In this document: positions 60,718 through 64,000 of the stretch, piece by piece | How positions within the stretch are numbered: the first letter of the stretch is position 1 | How the letters are laid out: each line of letters starts with the position of its first letter | Origin: Cellulomonas sp. NS3 | GTDB taxonomy: Bacteria; Actinomycetota; Actinomycetes; Actinomycetales; Cellulomonadaceae | Assembly: GCF_024757985.1 (NCBI RefSeq) | Contig: NZ_CP103289.1 | Location: forward strand, 620,001 to 684,000 | Direction: 5' to 3' | DNA: 64,000 bases | Program-made: the position numbers and the translations under genes | Notes under the pieces: model-generated | The model's input: the letters and a program-made list of their open reading frames with translations, nothing else | What the model was told of the DNA's origin: nothing | Databases searched by the model: none

Positions 60718-62069
60718 GGGCGGTCCTCGCACTCGCCCCCCGGCTGCACCGCTCGGGCGGGTCGCTCACCACGGGCCTCGCGGTCGCGGCGTTCGGGGTG
60801 ACGACGGCGTTCACGCTCAGCGTGCTCGGGGGCCTGCTCGGCTTCGTCGAGCGCGCCGACGACCCGCCCGCGCCCTTCACCCCGTTCGACGCCGGGCCGT
60901 ACGTGATCATGGCCGCGATCGCGGCGGTCCTGCTGCTCGTGCCGCTGGTGTCGCTCGGCGGCGCGGCGGCGCGGCTCGGGGTCGCGCGGCGCGATGCCCG
61001 GCTCTCCACGCTGCGGCTCCTCGGGGTGACGCCGGCCGAGGTCGTCGCCCTGACCGTCGTGGAGACCGCGCTGCAGGGGTTCGTGGGCGCGCTCGCCGGG
61101 GCGGTCGGCTACGCCGCGCTGATGCCGGTGTGGACGCGGATCCCGTTCCAGGGCGTGCCGTTCACGGCCGGGGAGCTGTGGGTCGGCGTGCCGGCGCTGG
61201 CTGCGGTGCTGCTCGGGGTCCCGCTCCTCGCGGCGGTGAGCGGCACGGTCTCGCTGCGCCGGGTCGTCGTCTCGCCGCTCGGGGTCGCCCGTCGCCAGAC
61301 GCCGCCCGGGATGCGCTGGTACCGCGCACTGCTGCTGGTCGTGGCGCTCGGCGGGTTCGTCGCCGTGACCAAGGTGGTCAGCGACCTCGAGGCCGCCGTG
61401 GTCTACGGGGTCATGCTCGGGATGCTGGCGCTCGCGTTCGTCGGGCTCAACCTCGTCGGGCCCTGGATCATCGGTCTGACGGGCCGGCTCATGGCGTGGC
61501 GCGCCCGCAGCCCCGCGACGCTGCTCGCGGCCCGGCGCCTCGTCGACGACCCGCGCGCGTCGTGGCGCGTCGTCGGGGGCCTGGGCCTCGCCGCGTTCGT
61601 GGCCGGGTGCCTGTCGATCCTCCCCGCGATCGCCTCGACGGACCCCGTCGGCACGGACCCCGTCGAGAGGCTCCTGCTGCAGGACGTCGTCACCGGAGGG
61701 CTCCTGACGCTCGCGATCTCGTTCACGGTCGCGGCCGTCTCCGCGGGGATCCAGCAGGCGGCCTCGGTGCTGGACCGGCGCCGCGAGCACGCCCTCCAGC
61801 GCCTCGCGGGCGTCCCGGTCGAGCTCTTCGACTCGGCGCGGCGACGTGAGGTGCTGCTGCCGCTCCTGCTCGTGGCCGGCACGTCCGCCGGTGTCGCGCT
61901 CGTGCTGTCGGCGCTCGTCTTCGGCGCCGCGAGCGCGACCGACGGCTCGGGGCTGCTGCTCGTGCTCGGCTTCCTCGCGGGCGGCGTGCTGCTCATGCTC
62001 GCCGCGACGGAGACGAGCCGGCCCCTGCTGCGCTCGACGCTGCGCGACACCGTCGTGCGGGCGGACTGA
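60714..62069 (+). CDS. FtsX-like ABC permease
   Basis: 451 residues. About eight membrane helices in two FtsX-like halves; the first has RLSTLRLLGVTPAEVVALTVVETALQGFVGAL (in part, about 92-122) and the second DRRREHALQRLAGVPVELFDSARRREVLLPLLL. GTG 60714 overlaps the ATPase stop. Such pairs often export antimicrobial peptides or lipids in Gram-positive bacteria; no two-component system or regulator gene is adjacent. Two hairpins follow. Confidence 0.92.
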   Translation: MRAVLALAPRLHRSGGSLTTGLAVAAFGVTTAFTLSVLGGLLGFVERADDPPAPFTPFDAGPYVIMAAIAAVLLLVPLVSLGGAAARLGVARRDARLSTLRLLGVTPAEVVALTVVETALQGFVGALAGAVGYAALMPVWTRIPFQGVPFTAGELWVGVPALAAVLLGVPLLAAVSGTVSLRRVVVSPLGVARRQTPPGMRWYRALLLVVALGGFVAVTKVVSDLEAAVVYGVMLGMLALAFVGLNLVGPWIIGLTGRLMAWRARSPATLLAARRLVDDPRASWRVVGGLGLAAFVAGCLSILPAIASTDPVGTDPVERLLLQDVVTGGLLTLAISFTVAAVSAGIQQAASVLDRRREHALQRLAGVPVELFDSARRREVLLPLLLVAGTSAGVALVLSALVFGAASATDGSGLLLVLGFLAGGVLLMLAATETSRPLLRSTLRDTVVRAD

Positions 62070-62079
62070 GACGTGCACC

Positions 62080-62103
62080 GCCCGGGCCGGAGGGGGCCCG
62101 GGC
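62080..62103 (+). terminator. Terminator after ABC permease
   Basis: Perfect 9-bp arms (GCCCGGGCC, 62080-62088, with 62095-62103) and a 6-nt loop, 11 nt after the stop. Confidence 0.7.
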
Positions 62104-62119
62104 GCTGCGCACGAGGGAC

Positions 62120-62159
62120 AGCGGGTGCGGGCGGCCGGAGGGACCGTCCCGCACCCGCT
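62120..62159 (-). terminator. Terminator of HAF-repeat gene
   Basis: Perfect 12-bp arms (62120-62131 with 62148-62159) and a 16-nt loop, 9 nt beyond the minus-strand stop at 62168. Confidence 0.7.
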
Positions 62160-62167
62160 GCTCCGTG

Positions 62168-63346
62168 TCAGGACCGGCGCTTCGGGGGGACGTGCAGTAC
62201 CGCGCGCACCCCGTCGTCGTACACCATGGAGAGCACGTGGCCCGCCCCGCTCTGGTCGGTCACCGCGACGGCGCGGTGCGTGGCGCCGAGCGGCGTCAGC
62301 GTGCCGTCGACCCAGGCGAACGCCTGCTGGACGGGGGTGCCGTCCGGCCGGGCGAAGCCGATCCGCCCGGAGACCTGGCCGCGGTCGTTGACCTCGGACG
62401 CCTCGCTCCAGGCGCCCTCCGGCGTCCCGATCGGGTCCATGTACCCGTCGGCCCACACGAACGCGCGCCGGCCCGAGTCCGTGGGGTCGGCGCCCTGGCT
62501 CCAGCCGACGACCACGTCGTGCTCGTTGACCGCGTTCGCGCTGGCCCACACGTCGCCGGGCAGCGTCCCGAGGTCCTCGGCCGCGCCGTCGCGCCACAGC
62601 ACGGCGGACAGCAGGCGGTCCGCCTCCGAGGCGCGGCCCACGACGTGCCCGCGGTCGCTCAGGTCGGTCGCGAAGAACCGCCCGTCCGCGTCACCGAGGC
62701 GCGTCATGGTCCCGTCCCGCCACACGTAGCTGACCTCGCGGTCGTCGAAGTCCTCGGTCCGGCCGAGCACCGTCCCGGACCGGTTGAGGTCGACGATCCC
62801 GCTCGACGTCCACGTCGAGGGGTAGGGCACCGGCCCGACCTCGACGAGCGTCCCGGCCGTCCACACGAACGGCGAGGTCGTCCACGGGTCGGTCTCCGAC
62901 GGCTGCGCGGTGCCCCCGACCTGCCCGCGCTCGTTGATCTCGGAGCCGTACTCCGTCCCCGGGAGCAGCGTCGTCGTGCCGCGGTACCAGCGGAACGCCT
63001 GGGTCGGCTGCCCCTCGGCGAGCTGCACGTAGCCCGCGATCTCGCCGCGCTCGTTGATCGCGGTCGCCCCGCTCTGCCACGCGTTCGGGGTCAGGTCCGT
63101 CAGCACGCCGTCCCGCCAGAGGAAGGCGTGCCGGAGGCCGCCGGCGGTCTCGGACTGCCCCACGACGTGGCCCTTGTCGTTCACGTCGGTCGCGTCGGTG
63201 CGCGGCCCGCCGAGCGTCCCGAGGTCGACCGACGTCCAGCCGGCCGGCGGTGGTGCGCTCCACGCGGTGGCCGCGAGCGGTCCGGCGAGCGCGAGGCACG
63301 CCGTGAGCGCCCCGACGGTGGTCACGGCGACGAGTCTTCTCCGCAT
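62168..63346 (-). CDS. Secreted HAF-repeat protein
   Basis: 392 residues. Signal peptide (about 1-30). At least seven HAF-type repeats of about 45 residues with the pattern LGTLGG...A.DVNDKGHVVGQS...HAFLWRDG: examples VNDKGHVVG, INERGEIAG, INERGQVGG, LNRSGTVLG, LSDRGHVVG, VNEHDVVVG and VNDRGQVSG. This predicts a beta-propeller-like secreted protein of unknown ligand. ATG 63346 follows AGGGGGTATCACCT, which may serve as a -10 or a Shine-Dalgarno. Confidence 0.92.
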   Translation of the reverse strand: MRRRLVAVTTVGALTACLALAGPLAATAWSAPPPAGWTSVDLGTLGGPRTDATDVNDKGHVVGQSETAGGLRHAFLWRDGVLTDLTPNAWQSGATAINERGEIAGYVQLAEGQPTQAFRWYRGTTTLLPGTEYGSEINERGQVGGTAQPSETDPWTTSPFVWTAGTLVEVGPVPYPSTWTSSGIVDLNRSGTVLGRTEDFDDREVSYVWRDGTMTRLGDADGRFFATDLSDRGHVVGRASEADRLLSAVLWRDGAAEDLGTLPGDVWASANAVNEHDVVVGWSQGADPTDSGRRAFVWADGYMDPIGTPEGAWSEASEVNDRGQVSGRIGFARPDGTPVQQAFAWVDGTLTPLGATHRAVAVTDQSGAGHVLSMVYDDGVRAVLHVPPKRRS

Positions 63347-63449
63347 AGGTGATACCCCCTGGAAACGGCCACCGCCGTGTGCGGTGTCCGGTTCGTCCCG
63401 TTCTACGGGGTGCGCGGTGACCCGGACAAGGCACGCCGCGGGTGAAGAC

Positions 63450-64000
63450 TCACGGCACGAGCGTGGGCAGCCGCTCCGCGAGCGCGCCGGCGAGGACGGC
63501 GTACCCGGTCTCGTTGGGGTGCAGCCCGTCGGCGCTCAGGTACGGGCGCAGGCCCTGCTCGCCCGAGGTCGCGGAGGCCACGAGCTCGGCCGCGTCGACG
63601 AACGGGACCCCGGCCGCCTCGGCCGCGGCCCGGACCGCCGCGGTCGTCGCGTCCTCCTGCGTGCCGCCCAGCAGCACCGACACGAACGGCCCGAGCACGA
63701 CGACCGTCGCCTCCGGGAGCCCGGTGCGCAGGTCGGCGAGGACCTGCGTCGCGGCCGCCTGCACCTCGGCGGGCTCGTAGCCGCGGAACGCGTCGTTGCT
63801 GCCGCCCGCGACGACGACGACCTCGGGGGCCGCGGCGACGACGTCGTCGACCCGGTCGGGCATGGCCTCCCCGCGGCCCGGCGCGACGAAGCCGCTCCCG
63901 GAGACGCCGTCGACGACCGCGATCGGCCAGCCCAGCGCCTCCGCCGTCTGCCACGCGTACCCGCGCTCGGGCGGCGCACCGACGCCGACGGTCAGCGAGT
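63450..64000 (-). CDS. SGNH/GDSL hydrolase, 5' partial
   Basis: The frame is open to the right edge, so the start lies outside. The first visible residues SLTVGVG are the end of block I (GDS, with the serine nucleophile at the edge). Block III is GGSND and block V is DGLHP (D-x-x-H dyad). About 183 residues are visible, close to a typical 200-residue SGNH esterase. The GTG/ATG codons further in fall inside the domain and should not be taken as the start. Likely an esterase or lysophospholipase-type enzyme; substrate unknown. Confidence 0.9.
   Translation of the reverse strand, partial: SLTVGVGAPPERGYAWQTAEALGWPIAVVDGVSGSGFVAPGRGEAMPDRVDDVVAAAPEVVVVAGGSNDAFRGYEPAEVQAAATQVLADLRTGLPEATVVVLGPFVSVLLGGTQEDATTAAVRAAAEAAGVPFVDAAELVASATSGEQGLRPYLSADGLHPNETGYAVLAGALAERLPTLVP

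Overview
The window is very GC-rich, with near-constant G/C in third codon positions, many GTG starts and frequent leaderless promoters. This points to an actinobacterium, most likely Micrococcales near Cellulomonas; that placement is inferred from gene content and style, not from a marker search. About 57 protein genes, one tRNA-Ser and a set of regulatory sites can be supported. I see no insertion sequence, prophage, CRISPR array or rRNA. The first gene and the last gene run off the window edges.

Layout. 1-4434: three tandem paralogous secreted proteins built from repeated VLDTR-type modules. 4435-8837: class Ib ribonucleotide reductase nrdHIEF behind two NrdR-box-like sites. 8985-12447: HNH protein, APH-type kinase, a CAP-domain protein carrying a derived form of the same repeat, and a DUF1540 protein. 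12709-17608: a degenerate GGDEF protein divergent from a 1308-residue ECF sigma factor fused to a zinc-finger, membrane segments and a large surface region. 17722-20655: a cysteine-rich leader peptide followed by metNIQ. 20774-24958: hypothetical protein, upp, tadA, sirtuin, tRNA-Ser(CGA), membrane protein. 25095-26642: an ECF41 sigma factor with its AhpD-like partner and an ECF41-type promoter. 26720-37077: M3 peptidase, DUF1905, TspO-like protein, serine hydrolase, LamG-like surface protein, DoxX-like protein, Nei-type glycosylase, LLM oxidoreductase and small membrane proteins.

37078-42543: an 850-bp gene-free leader followed by a translationally coupled operon of a processive GT2 synthase, a membrane-fusion-like protein and a GH81 beta-1,3-glucanase, which I read as a candidate beta-1,3-glucan (curdlan-like) synthesis, export and trimming system. 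42480-46263: GT87-type mannosyltransferase, uracil permease, LytR_C-domain protein with a small conserved partner. 46512-50170: a GGDEF-EAL sensor overlapping a solitary solute-binding lipoprotein. 50260-52699: LysR regulator with a YeiH-type exporter and a matching palindrome, plus a small acidic protein. 52739-55968: DUF4397 surface protein, sortase, SigK-like sigma and RskA-like anti-sigma in one operon with a SigK-like promoter. 56107-64000: GNAT, orphan TctC-type lipoprotein, GGDEF protein, ASCH protein, ABC exporter pair, HAF-repeat protein and an SGNH hydrolase.

Themes: envelope and surface proteins under dedicated sigma/anti-sigma control, c-di-GMP signalling next to exopolysaccharide genes, and sulfur and nucleotide supply. 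The strongest candidates for something undescribed are the GT2-MFP-GH81 operon, the poly-cysteine leader in front of metNIQ, and the sigma/anti-sigma/surface-protein fusion.
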